From Micromussa lordhowensis (taxonomy: Eukaryota > Cnidaria > Anthozoa > Scleractinia > Lobophylliidae), in NCBI GenBank assembly GCA_964020085.1, contig CAXHUQ010001451.1, positions 124,001 to 188,000 of the forward strand: a DNA stretch of 64,000 nt, in the 5' to 3' direction. This document shows positions 47,493-60,340 of this stretch, piece by piece. The notes below the pieces were generated by a model that was given only the letters and a program-made list of their open reading frames with translations, did no database searches and was not told the origin of the DNA. Every line of letters begins with the position of its first letter. Position 1 is the stretch's first letter. Position numbers and translations under genes: made by a program.

Positions 47493-50276
47493 AGCATAGT
47501 GTGACATTTTGCGCAGCTCCGAAACTTTGCATGTGGACTTGGACCGACCCCGGGAGTGCTTTGGTGCCATTAGTTTGCAAAGTTGCGACGCGCGCCAAGC
47601 TCGGCTAACTAGGCAGCCAGCCGGCCGCACCCGGGGATCTGCCGGGCTCCTTAGCATAGTGTGACATTTTGAGCAGCTCCGAAACTTTGCATGTGGACCC
47701 GGACCGACCCCGGGAGTACTTTGGTGCCATTAGTTTGCAAAGTTGCGACGCGCGCCAAGTTTGGCTAATTAGCAATCGGGCTGCTTAGCATAGTGTGACA
47801 TTTTGCGCAGCTCCGAAACTTTGCATGTGGACTTGGACCGACCCCGGGAGTGCTTTGGTGCCATTAGTTTGCAAAGTTGCGACGCGCGCCAAGTTCGGCT
47901 AATTAGCAATTGGGCTGCTTAGCATAGTGTGACATTTTGCGCAGCTCCGAAACTTTGCATGTGGGCCGGGACCGACCCCGGGAGTGCTTTGGTGCCATTA
48001 GTTTGCAAAGTTGCGACACGCGCCAAGTTTGGCTAATTAGCAATCGGGCTGCTTAGCATAGTGTGACATTTTGCACAGCTCCGAAACTTTGCATGTGGAC
48101 CCGGACCGACCCCGGGAGTGCTTTGGTTCCATTAGTTTGCAAAATTGCGACGCGCGCCAAGCTCGGCTAAATAGGTAGCCAGCCGGCCGCACCCGGGGAT
48201 CTGCCGGGCTGGTTAGCATAGTGTGACATTTTGCGCAGCTCCGAAACTTTGCATGTGGGCCCGGACCGACCCCTGAAGTGCTTTGATGCCATTAGTTTGC
48301 AAAGTTGCGACGCGCGCCAAGCTCGGCTAATTAGGCAGCCAGCCGGCCGCACCAGCAGATCTGCCGGGCTGCTTAGCATAGTGTGACATTTTGCGCGGCT
48401 CCGAAACTGTGCATGTGGGCCCGGACTGACCCCGGAAGTGCTTTGGTGCCATTAGTTTGCAAAGTTGCGATGCGCGCCAAGTTCGGCTAATTAGCAATCG
48501 GCCTGCTTAGCATAGTGTGACATTTTGAACAGCTCCAAAACTTTGCATGTGGACCCGGACCGACCCCGGGAGTGCTTTGGTGCCATTAGTTTGCAAAATT
48601 GCGACGCGCGCCAAGCTCGGCTAACTAGGTAGCCAGCCGGCCGCACCCAGGGATCTGCAGGGCTGGTTAGCATAGTGTGACATTTTGCGCAGCTCCGAAA
48701 CTTTGCATGTGGGCCCGAACCGACCCCGGAAGTGCTTTGGTGCCATTAGTTTGCAAAGTTGCGACGCGCGCCAAGTTCGGCTAATTAGCAATCGGGCTGC
48801 TTAGCATAGTGTGACATTTTGCGCAGCTCCGAAACTTTGCATGTGGACCCGGACCGACCCCGGGAGTGCTTTGGTACCATTAGTTTGCAAAGTTGTGACG
48901 CGCGCCAAGCTCGGCTAACTAGGCAGCCAGCCGGCCGCACCCGGGGAAATGCCGGGCTCCTAAGCATAGTGTGACATTTTGCGCAGCTCCGAAACTTTGC
49001 ATGTGGGCCCGGACCTACCCCGGGAGTGCTTTGGTGCCATTAGTTTGCAAAGTTGCGACGCGCGCCAAGTTTGGCTAATTAGCAATCGGGCTGCTTTGCA
49101 TAGTGTGACATTTTGCGCAGCTCCGAAACTTTGCATGTGGATTCAAACCGACCCCGGGAGTGCCTTGGAGCCATTAGTTTGCAAAGTTGCGACCCGCGCC
49201 AAGCTCGGCTAATTAGGCAGCCAGCCGGCCGGCCGCACCCGCGGATCTGCCGGGCTGCTTAGCATAGTGTGACATTTTGCGCGGCTCCGAAACTGTGCAT
49301 GTGGGCCCGGACTGACCCCGAGAGTGCTTTGGTGCCATTAGTTTGCAAAGTTGCGACGCGCGCCAAGTTTGGCTAATTAGCAATCGGGCTGTTTAGCATA
49401 GTGTGACATTTTGCGCAGCTCCGAAACTTTGCATGTGGACCCGGACCAACCCCGGGAGTGCTTTGGTGCCATTAGTTTGCAAAATTGCGACGCGCGCCAG
49501 CCTCGGCTAACTAGGCAGCCAGCCGGCCGCACCCGCGGATCTGCCGGGCTCCTTAGCATAGTGTGACATTTTGCGCAGCTCCGAAACTGTGCATGTGGGC
49601 CCGGACCGACCCCGGAAGTGCTTTGGTTCCATTAGTTTGCAAAGTTGCGACGCGCGCCAAGTTCGGCTAATTAGCAATCGGGCTGCTTAGCATAGTGTGA
49701 CATTTTGCGCAGCTCCGAAACTTTGCATTTGGACCCGGACCGACCCCGGGAGTGCTTTGGTGCCATTAGTTTGCAAAGTTGTGACGCGCGCCAAGCTCGG
49801 CTAACTAGGCAGCCAGCCGGCCGCACCCGCGGAAATGCCGGGCTCCTAAGCATAGTGTGACATTTTGCGCAGCTCCGAAACTTTGCATGTGGGCCCGGAC
49901 TGACCCCTGAAGTGCTTTGGTTCCATTAGTTTGCAAAGTTGCGACGCGCGCCAAGTTCGGCTAATTAGCAATCGGGTTGCTTAGCATAGTGTGACATTTT
50001 GCGCAGCTCTGAAACTTTGCATGTGGACCCGGACCGACCCCGGGAGTGCTTTGGTGCCATTAGTTTGCAAAGTTGCGACGCGCGCCAAGCTCGGCTAACT
50101 AGGCAGCTAGCCGGCCGCACCCGCGGATCTGCCGGGCTGCTTAGCATAGTGTGACATTTTGCGCAGCTCCGAAACTGTGCATGTGGGCCCGGACCGACCC
50201 CGGAAGTGCTTTGGTTCCATTAGTTTGCAAAGTTGCGACGCGCGCCAAGTTTGGCTAATTAGCAATCGGGCTGCTT
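47493..50276. repeat. 2,784 bp HOR, version B
   Basis: This is a complete copy with the GGCTTATTAGCATCC boundary and GTGGACTTGGACC in monomer 1. It is the duplicate of 2885-5668 at an offset of 44,608 bp. One private change is GCATTTGGACCC near 49,726. Confidence 0.95.
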
Positions 50277-53060
50277 AGCATAGTGTGACATTTTGCGCAG
50301 CTCCGAAACTTTGCATGTGGACCCGGACCGACCCCGGGAGTGCTTTGGTGCCATTAGTTTGCAAAGTTGCGACGCACGCCAAGCTCGGCTAGCTAGGTAG
50401 CCAGCCGGCCGCACCCGGGGATCTGCCGGGCTCCTTAGCATAGTGTGACATTTTGAGCAGCTCCGAAACTTTGCATGTGGGCCCGGACCGACCCCGGGAG
50501 TACTTTGGTGCCATTAGTTTGCAAAGTTGCGACGCGCGCCAAGTTTGGCTAATTAGCAATGGGGCTGCTTAGCATAGTGTGACATTTTGCGCAGCTCCGA
50601 AACTTTGCATGTGGACTTGGACCGACCCCGGGAGTGCTTTGGTGCCATTAGTTTGCAAAGTTGCGACGCGCGCCAAGTTCGGCTAATTAGCAATTGGGCT
50701 GCTTAGCATAGTGTGACATTTTGCGCAGCTCCGAAACTTTGCATGTGGGCCGGGACCGACCCCGGGAGTGCTTTGGTGCCATTAGTTTGCAAAGTTGCGA
50801 CACGCGCCAAGTTTGGCTAATTAGCAATCGGGCTGCTTAGCATAGTGTGACATTTTGCACAGCTCCGAAACTTTGCATGTGGACCCGGACCGACCCCGGG
50901 AGTGCTTTGGTTCCATTAGTTTGCAAAATTGCGACGCGCGCCAAGCTCGGCTAAATAGGTAGCCAGCCGGCCGCACCCGGGGATCTGCCGGGCTGGTTAG
51001 CATAGTGTGACATTTTGCGCAGCTCCGAAACTTTGCATGTGGGCCCGGACCGACCCCTGAAGTGCTTTGATGCCATTAGTTTGCAAAGTTGCGACGCGCG
51101 CCAAGCTCGGCTAATTAGGCAGCCAGCCGGCCGCACCAGCAGATCTGCCGGGCTGCTTAGCATAGTGTGACATTTTGCGCGGCTCCGAAACTGTGCATGT
51201 GGGCCCGGACTGACCCCGGAAGTGCTTTGGTGCCATTAGTTTGCAAAGTTGCGATGCGCGCCAAGTTCGGCTAATTAGCAATCGGCCTGCTTAGCATAGT
51301 GTGACATTTTGAACAGCTCCAAAACTTTGCATGTGGACCCGGACCGACCCCGGGAGTGCTTTGGTGCCATTAGTTTGCAAAATTGCGACGCGCGCCAAGC
51401 TCGGCTAACTAGGTAGCCAGCCGGCCGCACCCAGGGATCTGCAGGGCTGGTTAGCATAGTGTGACATTTTGCGCAGCTCCGAAACTTTGCATGTGGGCCC
51501 GAACCGACCCCGGAAGTGCTTTGGTGCCATTAGTTTGCAAAGTTGCGACGCGCGCCAAGTTCGGTTAATTAGCAATCGGGCTGCTTAGCATAGTGTGACA
51601 TTTTGCGCAGCTCCGAAACTTTGCATGTGGACCCGGACCGACCCCGGGAGTGGTTTGGTACCATTAGTTTGCAAAGTTGTGACGCGCGCCAAGCTCGGCT
51701 AACTAGGCAGCCAGCCGGCCGCACCCGGGGAAATGCCGGGCTCCTAAGCATAGTGTGACATTTTGCGCAGCTCCGAAACTTTGCATGTGGGCCCGGACCT
51801 ACCCCGGGAGTGCTTTGGTGCCATTAGTTTGCAAAGTTGCGACGCGCGCCAAGTTTGGCTAATTAGCAATCGGGCTGCTTTGCATAGTGTGACATTTTGC
51901 GCAGCTCCGAAACTTTGCATGTGGATTCAAACCGACCCCGGGAGTGCCTTGGAGCCATTAGTTTGCAAAGTTGCGACCCGCGCCAAGCTCGGCTAATTAG
52001 GCAGCCAGCCGGCCGGCCGCACCCGCGGATCTGCCGGGCTGCTTAGCATAGTGTGACATTTTGCGCGGCTCCGAAACTGTGCATGTGGGCCCGGACTGAC
52101 CCCGAGAGTGCTTTGGTGCCATTAGTTTGCAAAGTTGCGACGCGCGCCAAGTTTGGCTAATTAGCAATCGGGCTGTTTAGCATAGTGTGACATTTTGCGC
52201 AGCTCCGAAACTTTGCATGTGGACCCGGACCAACCCCGGGAGTGCTTTGGTGCCATTAGTTTGCAAAATTGCGACGCGCGCCAGCCTCGGCTAACTAGGC
52301 AGCCAGCCGGCCGCACCCGCGGATCTGCCGGGCTCCTTAGCATAGTGTGACATTTTGCGCAGCTCCGAAACTGTGCATGTGGGCCCGGACCGACCCCGGA
52401 AGTGCTTTGGTTCCATTAGTTTGCAAAGTTGCGACGCGCGCCAAGTTCGGCTAATTAGCAATCGGGCTGCTTAGCATAGTGTGACATTTTGCGCAGCTCC
52501 GAAACTTTGCATGTGGACCCGGACCGACCCCGGGAGTGCTTTGGTGCCATTAGTTTGCAAAGTTGTGACGCGCGCCAAGCTCGGCTAACTAGGCAGCCAG
52601 CCGGCCGCACCCGCGGAAATGCCGGGCTCCTAAGCATAGTGTGACATTTTGCGCAGCTCCGAAACTTTGCATGTGGGCCCGGACTGACCCCTGAAGTGCT
52701 TTGGTTCCATTAGTTTGCAAAGTTGCGACGCGCGCCAAGTTCGGCTAATTAGCAATCGGGTTGCTTAGCATAGTGTGACATTTTGCGCAGCTCTGAAACT
52801 TTGCATGTGGACCCGGACCGACCCCGGGAGTGCTTTGGTGCCATTAGTTTGCAAAGTTGCGACGCGCGCCAAGCTCGGCTAACTAGGCAGCTAGCCGGCC
52901 GCACCCGCGGATCTGCCGGGCTGCTTAGCATAGTGTGACATTTTGCGCAGCTCCGAAACTGTGCATGTGGGCCCGGACCGACCCCGGAAGTGCTTTGGTT
53001 CCATTAGTTTGCAAAGTTGCGACGCGCGCCAAGTTTGGCTTATTAGCATCCGGGCTGCTT
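50277..53060. repeat. 2,784 bp HOR, version A
   Basis: This is the duplicate of 5669-8452. It shares GTGGTTTGGTACC (near 51,650) and CGGTTAATTAG with that copy, and neither change is found in any other copy in the window. It does not share ACTAACCCC. Confidence 0.95.
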
Positions 53061-55844
53061 AGCATAGTGTGACATTTTGCGCAGCTCCGAAACTTTGCAT
53101 GTGGACTTGGACCGACCCCGGGAGTGCTTTGGTGCCATTAGTTTGCAAAGTTGCGACGCGCGCCAAGCTCGGCTAACTAGGCAGCCAGCCGGCCGCACCC
53201 GGGGATCTGCCGGGCTCCTTAGCATAGTGTGACATTTTGAGCAGCTCCGAAACTTTGCATGTGGACCCGGACCGACCCCGGGAGTACTTTGGTGCCATTA
53301 GTTTGCAAAGTTGCGACGCGCGCCAAGTTTGGCTAATTAGCAATCGGGCTGCTTAGCATAGTGTGACATTTTGCGCAGCTCCGAAACTTTGCATGTGGAC
53401 TTGGACCGACCCCGGGAGTGCTTTGGTGCCATTAGTTTGCAAAGTTGCGACGCGCGCCAAGTTCGGCTAATTAGCAATTGGGCTGCTTAGCATAGTGTGA
53501 CATTTTGCGCAGCTCCGAAACTTTGCATGTGGGCCGGGACCGACCCCGGGAGTGCTTTGGTGCCATTAGTTTGCAAAGTTGCGACACGCGCCAAGTTTGG
53601 CTAATTAGCAATCGGGCTGCTTAGCATAGTGTGACATTTTGCACAGCTCCGAAACTTTGCATGTGGACCCGGACCGACCCCGGGAGTGCTTTGGTTCCAT
53701 TAGTTTGCAAAATTGCGACGCGCGCCAAGCTCGGCTAAATAGGTAGCCAGCCGGCCGCACCCGGGGATCTGCCGGGCTGGTTAGCATAGTGTGACATTTT
53801 GCGCAGCTCCGAAACTTTGCATGTGGGCCCGGACCGACCCCTGAAGTGCTTTGATGCCATTAGTTTGCAAAGTTGCGACGCGCGCCAAGCTCGGCTAATT
53901 AGGCAGCCAGCCGGCCGCACCAGCAGATCTGCCGGGCTGCTTAGCATAGTGTGACATTTTGCGCGGCTCCGAAACTGTGCATGTGGGCCCGGACTGACCC
54001 CGGAAGTGCTTTGGTGCCATTAGTTTGCAAAGTTGCGATGCGCGCCAAGTTCGGCTAATTAGCAATCGGCCTGCTTAGCATAGTGTGACATTTTGAACAG
54101 CTCCAAAACTTTGCATGTGGACCCGGACCGACCCCGGGAGTGCTTTGGTGCCATTAGTTTGCAAAATTGCGACGCGCGCCAAGCTCGGCTAACTAGGTAG
54201 CCAGCCGGCCGCACCCAGGGATCTGCAGGGCTGGTTAGCATAGTGTGACATTTTGCGCAGCTCCGAAACTTTGCATGTGGGCCCGAACCGACCCCGGAAG
54301 TGCTTTGGTGCCATTAGTTTGCAAAGTTGCGACGCGCGCCAAGTTCGGCTAATTAGCAATCGGGCTGCTTAGCATAGTGTGACATTTTGCGCAGCTCCGA
54401 AACTTTGCATGTGGACCCGGACCGACCCCGGGAGTGCTTTGGTACCATTAGTTTGCAAAGTTGTGACGCGCGCCAAGCTCGGCTAACTAGGCAGCCAGCC
54501 GGCCGCACCCGGGGAAATGCCGGGCTCCTAAGCATAGTGTGACATTTTGCGCAGCTCCGAAACTTTGCATGTGGGCCCGGACCTACCCCGGGAGTGCTTT
54601 GGTGCCATTAGTTTGCAAAGTTGCGACGCGCGCCAAGTTTGGCTAATTAGCAATCGGGCTGCTTTGCATAGTGTGACATTTTGCGCAGCTCCGAAACTTT
54701 GCATGTGGATTCAAACCGACCCCGGGAGTGCCTTGGAGCCATTAGTTTGCAAAGTTGCGACCCGCGCCAAGCTCGGCTAATTAGGCAGCCAGCCGGCCGG
54801 CCGCACCCGCGGATCTGCCGGGCTGCTTAGCATAGTGTGACATTTTGCGCGGCTCCGAAACTGTGCATGTGGGCCCGGACTGACCCCGAGAGTGCTTTGG
54901 TGCCATTAGTTTGCAAAGTTGCGACGCGCGCCAAGTTTGGCTAATTAGCAATCGGGCTGTTTAGCATAGTGTGACATTTTGCGCAGCTCCGAAACTTTGC
55001 ATGTGGACCCGGACCAACCCCGGGAGTGCTTTGGTGCCATTAGTTTGCAAAATTGCGACGCGCGCCAGCCTCGGCTAACTAGGCAGCCAGCCGGCCGCAC
55101 CCGCGGATCTGCCGGGCTCCTTAGCATAGTGTGACATTTTGCGCAGCTCCGAAACTGTGCATGTGGGCCCGGACCGACCCCGGAAGTGCTTTGGTTCCAT
55201 TAGTTTGCAAAGTTGCGACGCGCGCCAAGTTCGGCTAATTAGCAATCGGGCTGCTTAGCATAGTGTGACATTTTGCGCAGCTCCGAAACTTTGCATGTGG
55301 ACCCGGACCGACCCCGGGAGTGCTTTGGTGCCATTAGTTTGCAAAGTTGTGACGCGCGCCAAGCTCGGCTAACTAGGCAGCCAGCCGGCCGCACCCGCGG
55401 AAATGCCGGGCTCCTAAGCATAGTGTGACATTTTGCGCAGCTCCGAAACTTTGCATGTGGGCCCGGACTGACCCCTGAAGTGCTTTGGTTCCATTAGTTT
55501 GCAAAGTTGCGACGCGCGCCAAGTTCGGCTAATTAGCAATCGGGTTGCTTAGCATAGTGTGACATTTTGCGCAGCTCTGAAACTTTGCATGTGGACCCGG
55601 ACCGACCCCGGGAGTGCTTTGGTGCCATTAGTTTGCAAAGTTGCGACGCGCGCCAAGCTCGGCTAACTAGGCAGCTAGCCGGCCGCACCCGCGGATCTGC
55701 CGGGCTGCTTAGCATAGTGTGACATTTTGCGCAGCTCCGAAACTGTGCATGTGGGCCCGGACCGACCCCGGAAGTGCTTTGGTTCCATTAGTTTGCAAAG
55801 TTGCGACGCGCGCCAAGTTTGGCTAATTAGCAATCGGGCTGCTT
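53061..55844. repeat. 2,784 bp HOR, version B, full length
   Basis: This is a complete 19-monomer copy in the position corresponding to the truncated unit at 8453-10,648. It retains monomers 15 to 17 and the flanking parts missing there. Confidence 0.94.
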
Positions 55845-58628
55845 AGCATAGTGTGACATTTTGCGCAGCTCCGAAACTTTGCATGTGGACCCGGACCGAC
55901 CCCGGGAGTGCTTTGGTGCCATTAGTTTGCAAAGTTGCGACGCACGCCAAGCTCGGCTAGCTAGGTAGCCAGCCGGCCGCACCCGGGGATCTGCCGGGCT
56001 CCTTAGCATAGTGTGACATTTTGAGCAGCTCCGAAACTTTGCATGTGGGCCCGGACCGACCCCGGGAGTACTTTGGTGCCATTAGTTTGCAAAGTTGCGA
56101 CGCGCGCCAAGTTTGGCTAATTAGCAATCGGGCTGCTTAGCATAGTGTGACATTTTGCGCAGCTCCGAAACTTTGCATGTGGACTTGGACCGACCCCGGG
56201 AGTGCTTTGGTGCCATTAGTTTGCAAAGTTGCGACGCGCGCCAAGTTCGGCTAATTAGCAATTGGGCTGCTTAGCATAGTGTGACATTTTGCGCAGCTCC
56301 GAAACTTTGCATGTGGGCCGGGACCGACCCCGGGAGTGCTTTGGTGCCATTAGTTTGCAAAGTTGCGACACGCGCCAAGTTTGGCTAATTAGCAATCGGG
56401 CTGCTTAGCATAGTGTGACATTTTGCACAGCTCCGAAACTTTGCATGTGGACCCGGACCGACCCCGGGAGTGCTTTGGTTCCATTAGTTTGCAAAATTGC
56501 GACGCGCGCCAAGCTCGGCTAAATAGGTAGCCAGCCGGCCGCACCCGGGGATCTGCCGGGCTGGTTAGCATAGTGTGACATTTTGCGCAGCTCCGAAACT
56601 TTGCATGTGGGCCCGGACCGACCCCTGAAGTGCTTTGATGCCATTAGTTTGCAAAGTTGCGACGCGCGCCAAGCTCGGCTAATTAGGCAGCCAGCCGGCC
56701 GCACCAGCAGATCTGCCGGGCTGCTTAGCATAGTGTGACATTTTGCGCGGCTCCGAAACTGTGCATGTGGGCCCGGACTGACCCCGGAAGTGCTTTGGTG
56801 CCATTAGTTTGCAAAGTTGCGATGCGCGCCAAGTTCGGCTAATTAGCAATCGGCCTGCTTAGCATAGTGTGACATTTTGAACAGCTCCAAAACTTTGCAT
56901 GTGGACCCGGACCGACCCCGGGAGTGCTTTGGTGCCATTAGTTTGCAAAATTGCGACGCGCGCCAAGCTCGGCTAACTAGGTAGCCAGCCGGCCGCACCC
57001 AGGGATCTGCAGGGCTGGTTAGCATAGTGTGACATTTTGCGCAGCTCCGAAACTTTGCATGTGGGCCCGAACCGACCCCGGAAGTGCTTTGGTGCCATTA
57101 GTTTGCAAAGTTGCGACGCGCGCCAAGTTCGGCTAATTAGCAATCGGGCTGCTTAGCATAGTGTGACATTTTGCGCAGCTCCGAAACTTTGCATGTGGAC
57201 CCGGACCGACCCCGGGAGTGCTTTGGTACCATTAGTTTGCAAAGTTGTGACGCGCGCCAAGCTCGGCTAACTAGGCAGCCAGCCGGCCGCACCCGGGGAA
57301 ATGCCGGGCTCCTAAGCATAGTGTGACATTTTGCGCAGCTCCGAAACTTTGCATGTGGGCCCGGACCTACCCCGGGAGTGCTTTGGTGCCATTAGTTTGC
57401 AAAGTTGCGACGCGCGCCAAGTTTGGCTAATTAGCAATCGGGCTGCTTTGCATAGTGTGACATTTTGCGCAGCTCCGAAACTTTGCATGTGGATTCAAAC
57501 CGACCCCGGGAGTGCCTTGGAGCCATTAGTTTGCAAAGTTGCGACCCGCGCCAAGCTCGGCTAATTAGGCAGCCAGCCGGCCGGCCGCACCCGCGGATCT
57601 GCCGGGCTGCTTAGCATAGTGTGACATTTTGCGCGGCTCCGAAACTGTGCATGTGGGCCCGGACTGACCCCGAGAGTGCTTTGGTGCCATTAGTTTGCAA
57701 AGTTGCGACGCGCGCCAAGTTTGGCTAATTAGCAATCGGGCTGTTTAGCATAGTGTGACATTTTGCGCAGCTCCGAAATTTTGCATGTGGACCCGGACCA
57801 ACCCCGGGAGTGCTTTGGTGCCATTAGTTTGCAAAATTGCGACGCGCGCCAGCCTCGGCTAACTAGGCAGCCAGCCGGCCGCACCCGCGGATCTGCCGGG
57901 CTCCTTAGCATAGTGTGACATTTTGCGCAGCTCCGAAACTGTGCATGTGGGCCCGGACCGACCCCGGAAGTGCTTTGGTTCCATTAGTTTGCAAAGTTGC
58001 GACGCGCGCCAAGTTCGGCTAATTAGCAATCGGGCTGCTTAGCATAGTGTGACATTTTGCGCAGCTCCGAAACTTTGCATGTGGACCCGGACCGACCCCG
58101 GGAGTGCTTTGGTGCCATTAGTTTGCAAAGTTGTGACGCGCGCCAAGCTCGGCTAACTAGGCAGCCAGCCGGCCGCACCCGCGGAAATGCCGGGCTCCTA
58201 AGCATAGTGTGACATTTTGCGCAGCTCCGAAACTTTGCATGTGGGCCCGGACTGACCCCTGAAGTGCTTTGGTTCCATTAGTTTGCAAAGTTGCGACGCG
58301 CGCCAAGTTCGGCTAATTAGCAATCGGGTTGCTTAGCATAGTGTGACATTTTGCGCAGCTCTGAAACTTTGCATGTGGACCCGGACCGACCCCGGGAGTG
58401 CTTTGGTGCCATTAGTTTGCAAAGTTGCGACGCGCGCCAAGCTCGGCTAACTAGGCAGCTAGCCGGCCGCACCCGCGGATCTGCCGGGCTGCTTAGCATA
58501 GTGTGACATTTTGCGCAGCTCCGAAACTGTGCATGTGGGCCCGGACCGACCCCGGAAGTGCTTTGGTTCCATTAGTTTGCAAAGTTGCGACGCGCGCCAA
58601 GTTTGGCTTATTAGCATCCGGGCTGCTT
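55845..58628. repeat. 2,784 bp HOR, version A, full length
   Basis: This is a complete copy in the position corresponding to the truncated unit at 10,649-12,550. Both have AGCAATCGGG at the end of monomer 2, whereas the other version A copies have AGCAATGGGG. A private change CGAAATTTTGC is near 57,776. Confidence 0.94.
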
Positions 58629-60340
58629 AGCATAGTGTGACATTTTGCGCAGCTCCGAAACTTTGCATGTGGACTTGGACCGACCCCGGGAGTGCTTTGG
58701 TGCCATTAGTTTGCAAAGTTGCGACGCGCGCCAAGCTCGGCTAACTAGGCAGCCAGCCGGCCGCACCCGGGGATCTGCCGGGCTCCTTAGCATAGTGTGA
58801 CATTTTGAGCAGCTCCGAAACATTGCATGTGGACCCGGACCGACCCCGGGAGTACTTTGGTGCCATTAGTTTGCAAAGTTGCGACGCGCGCCAAGTTTGG
58901 CTAATTAGCAATCGGGCTGCTTAGCATAGTGTGACATTTTGCGCAGCTCCGAAACTTTGCATGTGGACTTGGACCGACCCCGGGAGTGCTTTGGTGCCAT
59001 TAGTTTGCAAAGTTGCGACGCGCGCCAAGTTCGGCTAATTAGCAATCGGGCTGCTTAGCATAGTGTGACATTTTGCGCAGCTCCGAAACTTTGCATGTGG
59101 GCCGGGACCGACCCCGGGAGTGCTTTTGTGCCATTAGTTTGCAAAGTTGCGACACGCGCCAAGTTTGGCTAATTAGCAATCGGGCTGCTTAGCATAGTGT
59201 GACATTTTGCACAGCTCCGAAACTTTGCATGTGGACCCGGACCGACCCCGGGAGTGCTTTGCTGCCATTAGTTTGCAAAATTGCGACGCGCGCCAAGCTC
59301 GGCTAAATAGGTAGCCAGCCGGCCGCACCCGGGGATCTGCCGGGCTGGTTAGCATAGTGTGACATTTTGCGCAGCTCCGAAACTTTGCATGTGGGCCCGG
59401 ACCGACCCCTGAAGTGCTTTGATGCCGTTAGTTTGCAAAGTTGCGACGCGCGCCAAGTTCGGCTAATTAGCAATCGGGCTGCTTAGCATAGTGTGACATT
59501 TTGCGCAGCTCCGAACCTTTGCATGTGGGCCGGGACCGACCCCGAGAGTGCTTTGGTGCCATTAGTTTGCAAAGTTGCGACACGCGGCAAGTTTGGCTAA
59601 TTAGCAATCGGGCTGCTTAGCATAGTGTGACATTTTGCACAGCTCCGAAACTTTGCATGTGGACCCGGACCGACCCCGGGAGTACTTTGGTTCCATTAGT
59701 TTGCAAAATTGCGACGCGCGCCAAGCTCGGCTAACTAGGTAGCCAGCCGGCCGCACCCGGGGATCTGCCGGGCTGGTTAGCATAGTGTGACATTTTGCGC
59801 AGCTCCGAAACTTTGCATGTGGGCCCGGACCGACCCCGGAAGTGCTTTGGTGCCATTAGTTTGCAAAGTTGCGACACGCGCCAAGTTCGGCTAATTAGCA
59901 ATCGGGCTGCTTAGCATAGTGTAAAATTTTCCGCAGCTCCGAAACTTTGCATGTGGACCCGGACCGACGCCGGGAGTGCTTTGGTGCCATTAGTTTTCCA
60001 AGTTGCGACGCGCGCCAAGTTCGGCTAATTAGCAATCGCGTTGCTTAGCATAGTGTGACATTTTGCGTAGCTCTGAAACTTTGCATGTGGACCCGGACCG
60101 ACCCCGGGAGTGCTTTGGTGCCATTAGTTTGCAAAGTTGCGACGCGCGCCAAGCTCGGCTAACTAGGCAGCTAGCCGGCCGCACCCGCGGATCTGCCGGG
60201 CTGCTTAGCATAGTATGACATTTTGCGCAGCTCCGAAACTGTGCATGTGGGCCCGGACCGACCCCGGAAGTGCTTTGGTTCCATTAGTTTGCAAAGTTGC
60301 GACGCGCGCCAAGTTTGGCTAATTAGCAATCGGGCTGCTT
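58629..60340. repeat. Transition block, second copy (1,712 bp, 12 monomers)
   Basis: This is the same length and monomer order as 12,551-14,262, exactly 46,078 bp downstream. It carries the same four private changes (AAACATTGCATG, GTGCTTTTGTGCC, TTTGCTGCC, TTAGTTTTCCAAG). Confidence 0.94.
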